Of a stretch of DNA of 64,000 nucleotides, positions 1-9,312 are shown one piece after another. The number at the start of each line of letters is the position of its first letter. The first letter of the stretch is position 1. A program made the translations under genes and the position numbers. The DNA comes from Rikenellaceae bacterium (GTDB lineage Bacteria > Bacteroidota > Bacteroidia > Bacteroidales > Rikenellaceae): assembly GCA_015059715.1 (NCBI GenBank), contig SUZV01000001.1, positions 62,001 through 126,000 of the forward strand. The letters are read 5' to 3'. The notes beneath the pieces are model-generated. The model saw only the letters and a list, made by a program, of their open reading frames with translations, did not search any database and had not been told where the DNA came from.

Positions 1-66
1 ACCTGCGGATATAAATGTACTACTAATTAAATTCGGCCGATAGGGTATATCCACACCAAAGAGAGT

Positions 67-90
67 AGAACGTTCCACGTGGAACGTTCT
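67..90. promoter_or_regulatory. parS-like perfect palindrome AGAACGTTCCACGTGGAACGTTCT
   Basis: 24-bp perfect palindrome containing GTTCCACGTGGAAC, which fits the ParB-site core GTTYCACGTGRAAC; followed by T8 and G9 runs. Confidence 0.5.
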
Positions 91-141
91 TTTTTTTGGG
101 GGGGGGTATAGTTTTTGACCCACCAACAACCACAAAGGAAA

Positions 142-190
142 ACCCCACGGAATAGTACAAGAAGCACAGCCCGTGGGGTCTTACTTTTTG
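142..190. terminator. hairpin terminator downstream of ilvE
   Basis: ccccacgg ... ccgtgggg stem between the ilvE 3' end and the window edge. Confidence 0.5.
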
Positions 191-226
191 GGATGGGACA
201 AAGATGTTGCCCCTTATCACAAGAAA

Positions 227-1240
227 TTATAGCACCTCAACATTCCAGTTGTGAATATCCTCAACACGGCCATACTGGATACCCTGAAGGTGGTCATACA
301 TCTTTCTACAAGTCTCACCAACCTTCATACCGTAGTCATAAGTTACATTGTTATCGAGGTCATAAAGAGCACCGATAGGCGAGATTACAGCTGCAGTACC
401 GCAAGCACCAGCCTCCTCGAATGTAGCAAGCTCCTCAACTGGGATGTCACGCTCCTCAACAACAAGACCAAGGTCTACAGCAATCTGACGAAGGCTCTTG
501 TTGGTGATAGATGGGAGAATAGATGTTGACTTAGGAGTAACATACTTACCATCCTTGATACCGAAGAAGTTAGCAGCACCAAACTCCTCAACCTTAGAGT
601 GAGTAGCAGCATCGAGATAGAGAACATTAGAGAAGCCCTTCTGGTGAGCCTCCTCAAGTGACCAAATAGATGAAGCGTAGTTACCACCCACCTTAACATC
701 ACCTGTTCCACGTGGAGCAGCACGGTCCTGATCACGCATAATGAGGGCCTTGATAGCGGTCACACCACCCTTGAAGTATGGGCCTACAGGGGCGCAGAAG
801 ATGATAAGGTCAGCCTCGTCAACAGCGCGAACACCAAGACAGGTCTTTGTACCGAGAAGCGTAGGACGCAAGTAGAGCGATGCACCAGTCTCGTAAGGAG
901 GTACAAAGTCAAGGTTGCGACGTACACACTCCATACAACCCTCAACAAACTGCTCAACAGTAGGAGCTGGCAAGCATAGACGCTTAGCAGAGTTAATCAT
1001 ACGCTTAGCGTTCTCGTCGGGACGGAACAAACGTACCTTACCATCAACACCGCGAAAAGCCTTAAGACCCTCAAAAATCTCCAAGCCATAGTGCAAGCAA
1101 GCTGCCGACATGTGCATCTTGATGTACTCATCATCAGTCACCTGCATCTGGCTCCACTGACCATTAGCGTAGTGGTAGCGAACATTGAAAGCTGTCTTGT
1201 AGTACGCAAAACCAAGCTCTCCCCATTTAATGTTTTCCAT
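227..1240 (-). CDS. ilvE: branched-chain amino acid aminotransferase
   Basis: 337 aa ORF; class IV aminotransferase motifs (GLEIFEGLKAFR, GTGDVKVGGNYA, EEFGAANFF). Confidence 0.93.
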   Translation of the reverse strand: MENIKWGELGFAYYKTAFNVRYHYANGQWSQMQVTDDEYIKMHMSAACLHYGLEIFEGLKAFRGVDGKVRLFRPDENAKRMINSAKRLCLPAPTVEQFVEGCMECVRRNLDFVPPYETGASLYLRPTLLGTKTCLGVRAVDEADLIIFCAPVGPYFKGGVTAIKALIMRDQDRAAPRGTGDVKVGGNYASSIWSLEEAHQKGFSNVLYLDAATHSKVEEFGAANFFGIKDGKYVTPKSTSILPSITNKSLRQIAVDLGLVVEERDIPVEELATFEEAGACGTAAVISPIGALYDLDNNVTYDYGMKVGETCRKMYDHLQGIQYGRVEDIHNWNVEVL

Positions 1241-1324
1241 AGTAAAAGTTAAAGTTTTAATTGGTTGTATTTTTTATATTAGGTTGTCTTTTAAGGCTAA
1301 CCCATTAATATTTAATTATTTATA

Positions 1325-3367
1325 CTATCCTATCATAGCTCCCGACATCACCTTATCCTCGGGCTGAACCAACACCAGACGGCCCAAAGCATCCTCGGCC
1401 ATAAGTATCATACCGCGCGACTCGATACCCTTTATCTCACGTGGTGCAAGGTTGGCCAACACCAACACTTGACGACCTACCAACGACTCTGGCGAGTAGT
1501 ACTCGGCAATTCCCGACACTATGGTGCGCTTGTCTATGCCTGTGTCGATGGTGAGCTTAAGGAGCTTCTTTGTCTTTGCCACCTTCTCGGCCGCAAGGAT
1601 AGTAGAGACTCTGATATCCATCTTCTGGAAGTCGTCGAAAGAGACCTCGGCCTTCTGCTCGGCAACACTCTGTGCCGCCTCGGCCATAAGCTTAGCCTGA
1701 CGCGAGGCCTCAAGCTTATCGAGCTGCTTCTGTATCACATCATCCTCAATCTTCTCGAATAGCAGCTCCGCCTCGCCAATGGTATGGCCTGCGGCAACAA
1801 GCTCCATAGAGCCAAGCTGCTCCCAGCAGAGCTTATCTACAGCGAGCATCTTAAGCATCTTCTCTGCCGTAAATGGCATAAAGGGCTCAATGGCGATAGC
1901 TGTATTAGCCGTTATCTGCAACGCCACATTTAGTATGGTCTTAACTCGCTCGGGGTCAGTCTTAACGACCTTCCAAGGCTCTGTATCGGCCAAGTACTTA
2001 TTACCTATGCGCGAGTATGCCATAGCATCCTTAAGGGCCTCACGGAAGTGATAGTGCTCGATATTACGCTCCAAAGAGGACTTAATCTTCTGTAGCTCCT
2101 CGATAGTAGCCTCGTCATACTCGGTCAACGCGCCACGCTCGGGCACCACACCGTTGTAGTACTTCTTGGTGAGCACCAAGGCGCGGTTAACAAAGTTACC
2201 GAGCACAGCGACAAGCTCCGAGTTGTTACGCGACTGGAAATCCTTCCACGTAAAGTCGTTATCCTTAGTCTCGGGGGCATTGGCACACAAGACGTAGCGC
2301 AACACATCCTCCTTACCTGGGAACTCATCGAGATATTCGTGGAGCCATACTGCCCAGTTCTGCGATGTCGAAATCTTATCACCCTCAAGGTTAAGGAACT
2401 CGTTAGCAGGCACATTCTCTGGCAGGATATAGTCGCCGTGAGCCTTGAGCATCGATGGGAAGACTATACAGTGGAAGACAATGTTGTCCTTACCGATAAA
2501 GTGTACCATCTTGGTGTCGTCACTCTTCCAATACTTCTCCCAGTCGGGTGTTAGGTCCTTGGTTGCCGAGATATAGCCTATAGGGGCATCAAACCATACG
2601 TAGAGCACCTTGCCCTCAGCACCCTCTACAGGCACGGGGATACCCCAGTCCAAATCGCGACTTACGGCGCGGGGCTGTAGGCCAAGGTCGAGCCAGCTCT
2701 TACACTGGCCATAAACGTTTGACTTCCACTCCTTGTGACCCTCCAATATCCACTCGCGTAGGAATGGCTCATACTTATCCAAGGGGAGATACCAGTGTTT
2801 TGTCTCGCGCTTTACGGGCACAGCACCCGACACAGCACTGCGAGGGTTTATAAGCTCGTTTGACGATAGTGTCGAGCCACACTTCTCGCACTGGTCACCA
2901 TAGGCTCTGTCGTTCTGGCAGTGTGGACATGTTCCGATGATATATCTGTCGGCAAGGAAGGTCTGTGCCTCCTCGTCGTAAAACTGCTCTGTTGTCTGCT
3001 CAATGAACTTACCCTCGTCGTACAGCTTACGGAAGAACTCCGAGGCTGTAACGCGGTGCGTAGGTGACGATGTACGCGAATAGATATCGAAGGACATTCC
3101 GAGGCGGCGGAACGACTTCTCGATAATCTCGTGATAGCGGTCTACCACCTGCTGAGGTGTTATACCCTCCTTACGCGCCTTTATGGTGATGGGCACGCCA
3201 TGCTCATCGCTACCGCATACAGATATTACGTCATAACCCTTAAGGCGAAGGTAACGTGTATATATGTCCGAAGGCACATAAACACCTGCCAGGTGGCCGA
3301 TATGGACAGGGCCATTGGCATAGGGTAGTGCCGAGGTAATAAGATAACGCTTATACTCTTTACTCAT
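1325..3367 (-). CDS. metG: methionyl-tRNA synthetase with C-terminal tRNA-binding domain
   Basis: 680 aa; [16 protein letters not shown], zinc-knuckle cysteines, KISTS motif, C-terminal DFQKMDIRV domain. Confidence 0.97.
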   Translation of the reverse strand: MSKEYKRYLITSALPYANGPVHIGHLAGVYVPSDIYTRYLRLKGYDVISVCGSDEHGVPITIKARKEGITPQQVVDRYHEIIEKSFRRLGMSFDIYSRTSSPTHRVTASEFFRKLYDEGKFIEQTTEQFYDEEAQTFLADRYIIGTCPHCQNDRAYGDQCEKCGSTLSSNELINPRSAVSGAVPVKRETKHWYLPLDKYEPFLREWILEGHKEWKSNVYGQCKSWLDLGLQPRAVSRDLDWGIPVPVEGAEGKVLYVWFDAPIGYISATKDLTPDWEKYWKSDDTKMVHFIGKDNIVFHCIVFPSMLKAHGDYILPENVPANEFLNLEGDKISTSQNWAVWLHEYLDEFPGKEDVLRYVLCANAPETKDNDFTWKDFQSRNNSELVAVLGNFVNRALVLTKKYYNGVVPERGALTEYDEATIEELQKIKSSLERNIEHYHFREALKDAMAYSRIGNKYLADTEPWKVVKTDPERVKTILNVALQITANTAIAIEPFMPFTAEKMLKMLAVDKLCWEQLGSMELVAAGHTIGEAELLFEKIEDDVIQKQLDKLEASRQAKLMAEAAQSVAEQKAEVSFDDFQKMDIRVSTILAAEKVAKTKKLLKLTIDTGIDKRTIVSGIAEYYSPESLVGRQVLVLANLAPREIKGIESRGMILMAEDALGRLVLVQPEDKVMSGAMIG

Positions 3368-3547
3368 TTACAATATATATTACTCTTAAATCAAAACTAT
3401 CTAAACCGTTGATGCTTGGGCAGTAAGCGGACGCTATGCTACGCCCCAGCGCATAATACGTAACAAAGGTAATAAAAATATATCAAACATTCAACACAAC
3501 ACCAATAAAAAAGGGATTAGTCCGAAAATATGATAGAGCAATAAATA

Positions 3548-3741
3548 AGAATCTGTTTTAATTTTATTTCGAGATTATTTGAGGACTATTTTTGAGCAGA
3601 TATTCATTTTGGGGATGCAGGGAATAGCGAGCTATTTTCAAATTCCCAAAATGGATAGATGCCGAAAAGAGTCTCAAAGAAGCCGAAATTAGTCTTAGCA
3701 ATAACGAATTAACTTATTTAATAAAATTCAAAACAGATTCT
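3548..3741. repeat. inverted-repeat element, long form (family shared with 60391-60497)
   Basis: termini agaatctgttttaattttatt / aataaaattcaaaacagattct; internal similarity to 60391-60497 in reverse orientation. Confidence 0.7.
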
Positions 3742-3959
3742 AATATCAATACATCACCAGCGAAAGTTGCATCTCAGTCACCTCTCCTCGGGGTGACGAG
3801 CTCTATTTTTCCACACTAAAATTAGCACTACACGCGACTAACGTAAATTATAGTAGAGAGTTAATAATTTTTAATTTTTTTATTATTTCATAATATTTTT
3901 TTGTATCTTTGGCATCATAATGATGCATCTACTACAGCATCGCATTACAGAATATGGTG

Positions 3960-3974
3960 TCACACGTGGTGTGA
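3960..3974. promoter_or_regulatory. palindromic operator-like site TCACACGTGGTGTGA upstream of fbaA
   Basis: perfect 6-bp arms with 3-bp centre, located 17 bp before a TATCTTTG -7 box. Confidence 0.4.
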
Positions 3975-3990
3975 ATTACATACTTTTTTG

Positions 3991-3998
3991 TATCTTTG
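3991..3998 (+). promoter_or_regulatory. Bacteroidota-type -7 box TATCTTTG for fbaA (a second copy lies at 3904-3911)
   Basis: matches TAnnTTTG; both copies sit in the context ttttttgtatctttg. Confidence 0.5.
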
Positions 3999-4062
3999 CG
4001 GAGGTATTTGCATAATAGAGAAGCATTGCAATATTTTCTAACAACTAAACATATATTGTAAT

Positions 4063-5061
4063 ATGATTAATTACAAGGATTTGGGTCTTGTCAACACCCG
4101 CGAGATGTTCAAGAAGGCCGTAGCTGGCGGCTACGCAATACCAGCGTTCAACTTCAACAATATGGAGCAGCTTCAGGCTATCGTCATGGCCGCAGCTGAG
4201 ACTAAGTCGCCTGTAATCCTACAGGTGTCGAAGGGTGCTCGTCAGTATGCCAACCAGACACTTCTCCGCTATATGGCCGAGGGTGCTGTAGAGTATGCTA
4301 AGGAGCTTGGCTGGGAGAACCCACAGATTGTCCTTCACCTCGACCATGGCGACTCATTCGAGACATGCAAGAGCTGTATCGACATGGGCTTCTCGTCGGT
4401 TATGATCGATGGTTCGCACCTTCCATACGAGGAGAACGTAGCACTTACAAAGAGAGTAGTAGAGTATGCTCACCAGTTCGACGTTACCGTAGAGGGCGAG
4501 CTTGGCGTATTGGCAGGTGTCGAGGATGAGGTATCGGCCGAGGAGAGCCACTACACTAAGCCTGAGGAGGTTGTAGACTTCGTTACCAAGACTGGTTGCG
4601 ACTCGTTGGCTATCTCGATTGGTACATCACACGGCGCATATAAGTTTACCCCCGAGCAGTGTACTCTCGATCCAAATACAGGTCGTCTTGTACCTCCACC
4701 TCTCGCATTTGGTGTGTTGGCAGCTATCGAGGAGCAGCTTCCTGGCTTCCCTATCGTTCTTCACGGCTCATCATCAGTGCCACAGGACGAGGTAGACACT
4801 ATCAACAAGTATGGCGGCGCACTTAAGGCTGCTGTAGGTATTCCCGAGGAGCAGCTTCGCAAGGCATCTAAGAGCGCGGTATGTAAGATTAATATCGACT
4901 CGGACTCTCGTCTGGCTATGACCGCCGCAGTACGCGAGGTATTTGCTCAGAAGCCTGCTGAGTTCGACCCACGTAAGTACTTGGGCCCTGCTCGCGACAA
5001 CATGAAGAAGCTCTATATCCACAAGATTAAGGAGGTTCTTGGCTCAGACAACAAGGCTTAA
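4063..5061 (+). CDS. fba: class II fructose-bisphosphate aldolase
   Basis: 332 aa; AIPAFNFNNMEQ, HLDHGDS, SVMIDGSHLPYEEN, HGSSSVP. Confidence 0.95.
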   Translation: MINYKDLGLVNTREMFKKAVAGGYAIPAFNFNNMEQLQAIVMAAAETKSPVILQVSKGARQYANQTLLRYMAEGAVEYAKELGWENPQIVLHLDHGDSFETCKSCIDMGFSSVMIDGSHLPYEENVALTKRVVEYAHQFDVTVEGELGVLAGVEDEVSAEESHYTKPEEVVDFVTKTGCDSLAISIGTSHGAYKFTPEQCTLDPNTGRLVPPPLAFGVLAAIEEQLPGFPIVLHGSSSVPQDEVDTINKYGGALKAAVGIPEEQLRKASKSAVCKINIDSDSRLAMTAAVREVFAQKPAEFDPRKYLGPARDNMKKLYIHKIKEVLGSDNKA

Positions 5062-5078
5062 TAGGCTATAGCCTATAA

Positions 5079-5114
5079 TGAGAGGGGGACTAAAAAGTAT
5101 TTTAGCCCTCTCTT
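5079..5114 (+). terminator. hairpin downstream of fba
   Basis: agagggggactaaaa ... ttttagccctctct stem. Confidence 0.5.
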
Positions 5115-5135
5115 GTTCGTTTAAGTTGAGCATTA

Positions 5136-5172
5136 CAAAAAAACAGGACCGACTAAAACAAATTAGTCGGCC
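5136..5172 (-). terminator. terminator of the Cys-rich lipoprotein gene
   Basis: ccgactaa/ttagtcgg hairpin followed by a T run on the minus strand. Confidence 0.6.
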
Positions 5173-5198
5173 CTTGCTATTTAAGATGGTCTATGTGA

Positions 5199-5519
5199 CT
5201 ATTTCTCGTCACCACAGCACTGCTTCTCACACTCCTTCTTGCACTCACCATCCTTGCACTCGCCCTTCTGGCAGTCACCCTTGCACTCGCCATCCTTGCA
5301 CTCGCCCTTCTGGCAGTCGCCGCAGCACTCGCCCTCGGCCTTCTCACACTCGCCACAGCACTCTGTAGCGCAAGCCTCTGCCTTCTGGCAATCAGTACAC
5401 TCTGCGCAGCACTCTGTAGCAGCCTCCTCCTGTGCGTCAGCAGCCTTCTTCTGCTCACCACCACAAGCAACCAATGATATAGCAGCAAACAACACTGCCA
5501 ATGCAAAAATCTTCTTCAT
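5199..5519 (-). CDS. Cys-rich repetitive putative lipoprotein
   Basis: signal peptide plus lipobox (LVACGG); 20 Cys in 106 aa; tandem GDCQKGECKDGECK repeat. Confidence 0.75.
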   Translation of the reverse strand: MKKIFALAVLFAAISLVACGGEQKKAADAQEEAATECCAECTDCQKAEACATECCGECEKAEGECCGDCQKGECKDGECKGDCQKGECKDGECKKECEKQCCGDEK

Positions 5520-5606
5520 AGTTATAAAGTATTTTAATTAATTAAACTTTTGTCATTACAAAAATAGAAAACCTATTTTAAAAAGAGAAACTTTTACAAA
5601 TATTTT

Positions 5607-6134
5607 TTACATTTTTGACACTATAATTGCACTATCGGCCGATATTGCAACACTATCGGGCACTAAAACACCCCTACGTCGAGCATTTCCAAGCTCGTCA
5701 TACGCTATACTCTCGCGCTTAGGAAAGGCCTTTGGATAGCTTGGCGTAAGCTCGGCCATAAGTATCTGAGCCTCCTCCATTGATAGACAGTCGCCCACCG
5801 AGACCTTAAAATAGGGACTCTCGTAGACCAGGTAGGCGTTGATATGTGGAAAGGCTTCGCGGAAGCTGTTCAACACCTTCTCGGCATTATCACCAGCATA
5901 CTGCCCATTGTCCGAGAAGATAACTATGCGAAAGCCGCTGACAAGCCTCTGACGACGCTGCATCTCGACAACACGCACAGCATCGCGCGTATCCTCATCC
6001 TCCAAGACAAAGACCCTATTACCCCTCTCCGTGCGCATCGATAGGCCGTCAACAACCCCCTCTACGCTCTGGGCCATAGCCGTAGCACTGGTAAACAGCG
6101 CGACAACCATAACCATAAATCTCTGTAAATTCAT
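5607..6134 (-). CDS. secreted SPOR-like domain protein
   Basis: signal peptide; GFRIVIFSDNGQYAGDNAEKVLNSF...VYESPYFKVSVGDCLSMEEAQ resembles a SPOR repeat fold. Confidence 0.6.
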   Translation of the reverse strand: MNLQRFMVMVVALFTSATAMAQSVEGVVDGLSMRTERGNRVFVLEDEDTRDAVRVVEMQRRQRLVSGFRIVIFSDNGQYAGDNAEKVLNSFREAFPHINAYLVYESPYFKVSVGDCLSMEEAQILMAELTPSYPKAFPKRESIAYDELGNARRRGVLVPDSVAISADSAIIVSKM

Positions 6135-6214
6135 ACACCTTAAAATTATTATCCCTACTTATGGTAGCATCTATAAATTAGGTCGAAATCTATAGTAGAT
6201 ACCTTAATATTATA

Positions 6215-6751
6215 TCACCTTAACACACTCTCCAGCTGTGACACTATATCTCGCGGTATGGCCACCCTGTCGCGTAGCTCGCCAAGGCTCAGCGACTCAC
6301 GCTCAACAGTGCGCCTAAAGAGCATCGTGCCCCCACGCAGACGATAGGATATGGCTACACCCTCGCTACGTCCATCGAAAAGGGCCCGAAACAGAGAGCC
6401 GAGAGCAAAACTACTTCGCGACCTAAAGCGCAGGGGTATGAGCACCTCGCCACTACTGCGCCTGCCGACGACAACCCTGTCGCGTAGCGATATTGTAGCT
6501 CGCACAGTGCCGTTCACCAGGATATCCACCTCGGCACGCTTGAGCACCAGGCGCGAAGAGGTGTCGTTGCGCACGTCGACCCATAGATTCATTCCCGAGG
6601 TCGAAAGGTGCGTAACGCGCGATATAGCCTCTATAGCAACACCCTCGCGCAGACGCTCACCTAAGCCCCGACCACACGATAGGGCCGACACCTCCGACAC
6701 GCCTAACAGGAGCGTAACCACAAGGAGAAAATATCTTAATCTATAGAGCAT
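6215..6751 (-). CDS. hypothetical exported protein, LEA14-like
   Basis: signal peptide; beta-rich NLWVDVRNDTSSRLVLKRAEVDILVNG segment. Confidence 0.4.
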   Translation of the reverse strand: MLYRLRYFLLVVTLLLGVSEVSALSCGRGLGERLREGVAIEAISRVTHLSTSGMNLWVDVRNDTSSRLVLKRAEVDILVNGTVRATISLRDRVVVGRRSSGEVLIPLRFRSRSSFALGSLFRALFDGRSEGVAISYRLRGGTMLFRRTVERESLSLGELRDRVAIPRDIVSQLESVLR

Positions 6752-6755
6752 ACTA

Positions 6756-6777
6756 AGATGCTGTTTTAAATTTTATT
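6756..6777. repeat. solitary half-site of the inverted-repeat element family
   Basis: agatgctgttttaaattttatt, close match to the termini at 3548 and 60391. Confidence 0.5.
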
Positions 6778-6787
6778 GAAGCTGTGA

Positions 6788-7507
6788 CTACTTCGTAGCT
6801 TCGTAAATATAGGCTATACCGCAGCTCTGCGAGCGCAGCTTAACACTGCTAAATCCCACCGACTTAAGTATCTCGGCAAAACGCTCGGGCGCAGGAAACT
6901 CCTCGACCGACTCAGGAAGGTAGGTATATGCCCTCCTATCCTTCGATATCATAGCTCCGATGCGTGGCAATAGCCTATGGGCATAATAGCTATATACCCA
7001 ACGCACAAACCTGTTCTTTGGCATCGAGAACTCCAAAACCACAAGCTTACCCTCGGCACGTAACGTGCGATATATCTCGCTCAGACCACGCTCCATATTC
7101 TCGAAGTTGCGGACACCAAAGGCCACAGTGACAGCATCTATACTGCCATCTGCTACCATCATAAGGTTCTCGGCATCGCCCTTTTCAAGCATGATGCGCT
7201 CCTCAAGGCCCTGCTTCTGAACCTTGGCGCGCGCCACCGAAAGCATCTCCTCCGAGAGGTCTATGCCGAGTATCTGCGTGCGGTCTACACGCTTAGCCAT
7301 CGCTATAGCTAAGTCGCCCGTACCCGTCGCAAGGTCCATAATACGACGCGCCTTGCTGCGACGAACAATACGCATCACACGTCGCCGCCATACGCGGTCT
7401 ATGTTAAACGACATAATGTGGTTTAACCTATCGTAGGTGGGAGCTATATTATCAAACATCTCCTCGACCTGCTCCTTCTTACTCTGCTCCTCGTTATATG
7501 GTTTCAT
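6788..7507 (-). CDS. ubiE: demethylmenaquinone methyltransferase
   Basis: 239 aa; MFDNIAPTYDRLNHIMSFNIDRVWRR, DLATGTGDLAI, VAFGVRNFEN. Confidence 0.95.
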   Translation of the reverse strand: MKPYNEEQSKKEQVEEMFDNIAPTYDRLNHIMSFNIDRVWRRRVMRIVRRSKARRIMDLATGTGDLAIAMAKRVDRTQILGIDLSEEMLSVARAKVQKQGLEERIMLEKGDAENLMMVADGSIDAVTVAFGVRNFENMERGLSEIYRTLRAEGKLVVLEFSMPKNRFVRWVYSYYAHRLLPRIGAMISKDRRAYTYLPESVEEFPAPERFAEILKSVGFSSVKLRSQSCGIAYIYEATK

Positions 7508-7537
7508 AATCTAACACTTTTCACATTTTTCACTCCA

Positions 7538-8779
7538 CTACTCATAGCGCATAGTCTCGGCAGGCGATATACGCGCCGTTGCAGCCGCAGGCAACAGCAT
7601 AAAGAGTAGTATCGACACCACGCTGCCCACAACGGCCACTAACCACCACCCCCAACACATCGCCGTAGGCACAGCATCGAGGAGATACCCCTCCGCAGGT
7701 AGCGGCAGGATGCGCCACGTATGCTGTATAGCTGCCAGCACCACACCTATAGCCGCACCCCAGGCAACGCCACGCGCAATGATAAAGAGAGCGCGGAAGA
7801 GGAACACCTCGACAACACCTCTGCGGCGCATACCCATCGCCCTGAGCTGACCAATCATACGCTCGCGCTCCAAGACGATGATAAGTAGCGCAGTAGCCAT
7901 ATTCAGCAGTGCCACAACAAGCATTATCACCACGATAGCCGCCGCCGTAACGTCGTGCGTGGCAAGCCAGCCGAAGATATGTGAGAAGATATCCTCGATA
8001 TTGTATGCCTCGGCCTCGAAGCCTGCGTCAAAGTATAACTCCAACAGCTCGACATTTATTGCATCCCTAAAGGCTATCTTGTCAACACCCTCGCCAAGCC
8101 ATAGCTCATAACCCGTAACTACGTTGTTATCACCATCGTATAGACGTGCCACATTGCGCATATCGGTAAAGGCGTAACTCTCGTCGAGAAAGTCGACACC
8201 CGTCTTGTATATTCCCGATATTTGAAACCTGTCGCGCAGCACGCCACCTTCATTGTCGACAAAGAGCATCTCTATGCGGTCGCCTACCTCGACATCCATC
8301 CTCCGAGCCACACGCTCCGAGAGGAGTATATCCTTGCTACGTGGCTCAAGGCCTAAGCGCGGGAAGCTACCCTCGACCATGTTACGCTCGTAGAAATCTC
8401 TATTATAGAGCGTATCGACACCCTTGAGAAGCACACCTACGATGTTATCATCGTTCTTAAGCACTCCCTCCTTGGTCGTAAAGGGCGAGAAGTGGCCGAC
8501 CTCGTTGCCACGAAACAGGGCCTCTAACGGCTCGTAACGCTCAAGGCCCACACCCGAGACTACGCCACGACTCTGGGGTGCTGTGACCACAACATCGGCA
8601 ACAGCTTGCGATATCAGCCTTTCGAGGTCGCGCTTGAACCCCACCACCACCGAGAGCGTGATGATGACCACGGCAAGACTCAGGGCTGTGGCTATGGTGG
8701 CTATGCGCTCCATGATGCCAGCCTTGGCTCCCTCCTTGCGACTCGATAGACGCTTGGCTATGTAAAACTCCGTTCTCAC
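7538..8779 (-). CDS. ABC transporter permease, LolC/LolE-FtsX family
   Basis: 413 aa; N-terminal TM, large periplasmic domain, C-terminal FtsX-like TM segments. Confidence 0.85.
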   Translation of the reverse strand: MRTEFYIAKRLSSRKEGAKAGIMERIATIATALSLAVVIITLSVVVGFKRDLERLISQAVADVVVTAPQSRGVVSGVGLERYEPLEALFRGNEVGHFSPFTTKEGVLKNDDNIVGVLLKGVDTLYNRDFYERNMVEGSFPRLGLEPRSKDILLSERVARRMDVEVGDRIEMLFVDNEGGVLRDRFQISGIYKTGVDFLDESYAFTDMRNVARLYDGDNNVVTGYELWLGEGVDKIAFRDAINVELLELYFDAGFEAEAYNIEDIFSHIFGWLATHDVTAAAIVVIMLVVALLNMATALLIIVLERERMIGQLRAMGMRRRGVVEVFLFRALFIIARGVAWGAAIGVVLAAIQHTWRILPLPAEGYLLDAVPTAMCWGWWLVAVVGSVVSILLFMLLPAAATARISPAETMRYE

Positions 8780-8937
8780 AGTTACCTCGATGTGGTAGGT
8801 CTATCATTATGACTACTATCACTTGCCCAAGTGTTTGTTATCTCAACCACTTGAGGCGGTTGGTTTAATACAACCTTATTGTAGTAGATCCTTCATTATG
8901 ATGGCAAAGGTAGCAAAAAATTGGTAATTAGCAATTG

Positions 8938-9112
8938 TTTCACCTTTGGTGACAGCTAAAGCTGAAAGGGTAGTGTGCTCGCTGTAGCGAGCTAAAGAGT
9001 AGTTTAAGAGTAGTTCGCAGCTAACGCTGCTAAAGTGTTTTTCGTTGTCACTACCCTTTTTACTCTTTTCCTTTTCTATTTCTATAACCCTTTAGCAAGC
9101 TCTGCTTACGCC
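8938..9112. repeat. hairpin-cassette array, locus A
   Basis: TCACCTTTGGTGA, CAGCTAAAGCTG, GCTCGCTGTAGCGAGC and GCAGCTAACGCTGC hairpins joined by TAAAGRGTAGT-type linkers. Confidence 0.7.
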
Positions 9113-9188
9113 TCTTCCCAGAAATAAGTGGTTATCCTCGTAGCACCAAGATAAAATTTTAAGCGCAGGCAAACGCACACACTCACCA

Positions 9189-9212
9189 TTATCAACAACT
9201 CGCTGTTGATAA
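9189..9212. promoter_or_regulatory. inverted pair of DnaA-box-like 9-mers upstream of dnaB
   Basis: TTATCAACA-actcgc-TGTTGATAA. Confidence 0.45.
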
Positions 9213-9312
9213 CTACACATCAACTTGTAACAACTTATAGGCTCGAAGTGGTTGTTATTCCCGAAAAAATACCTAAATTTGTGGTTGGTTTTACATCATC
9301 GACAAGATAATT

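Noticed and set aside
90-106. T8-G9 homopolymer junction considered as a phase-variation switch
   Set aside because: Not inside or at the promoter of a supported coding sequence within the window; may also be assembly-sensitive.
3960-3974. TCACACGTGGTGTGA considered as another parS site
   Set aside because: Shares CACGTG but lacks the flanking GTTY/RAAC arms.
5177-5506. Arg-rich 109 aa minus-strand ORF and the 100 aa plus-strand ORF at 5239-5541
   Set aside because: Out-of-frame readings of the repetitive Cys-rich lipoprotein gene (repeated TGC/GAG codons); the 5199-5519 frame has a signal peptide and lipobox.
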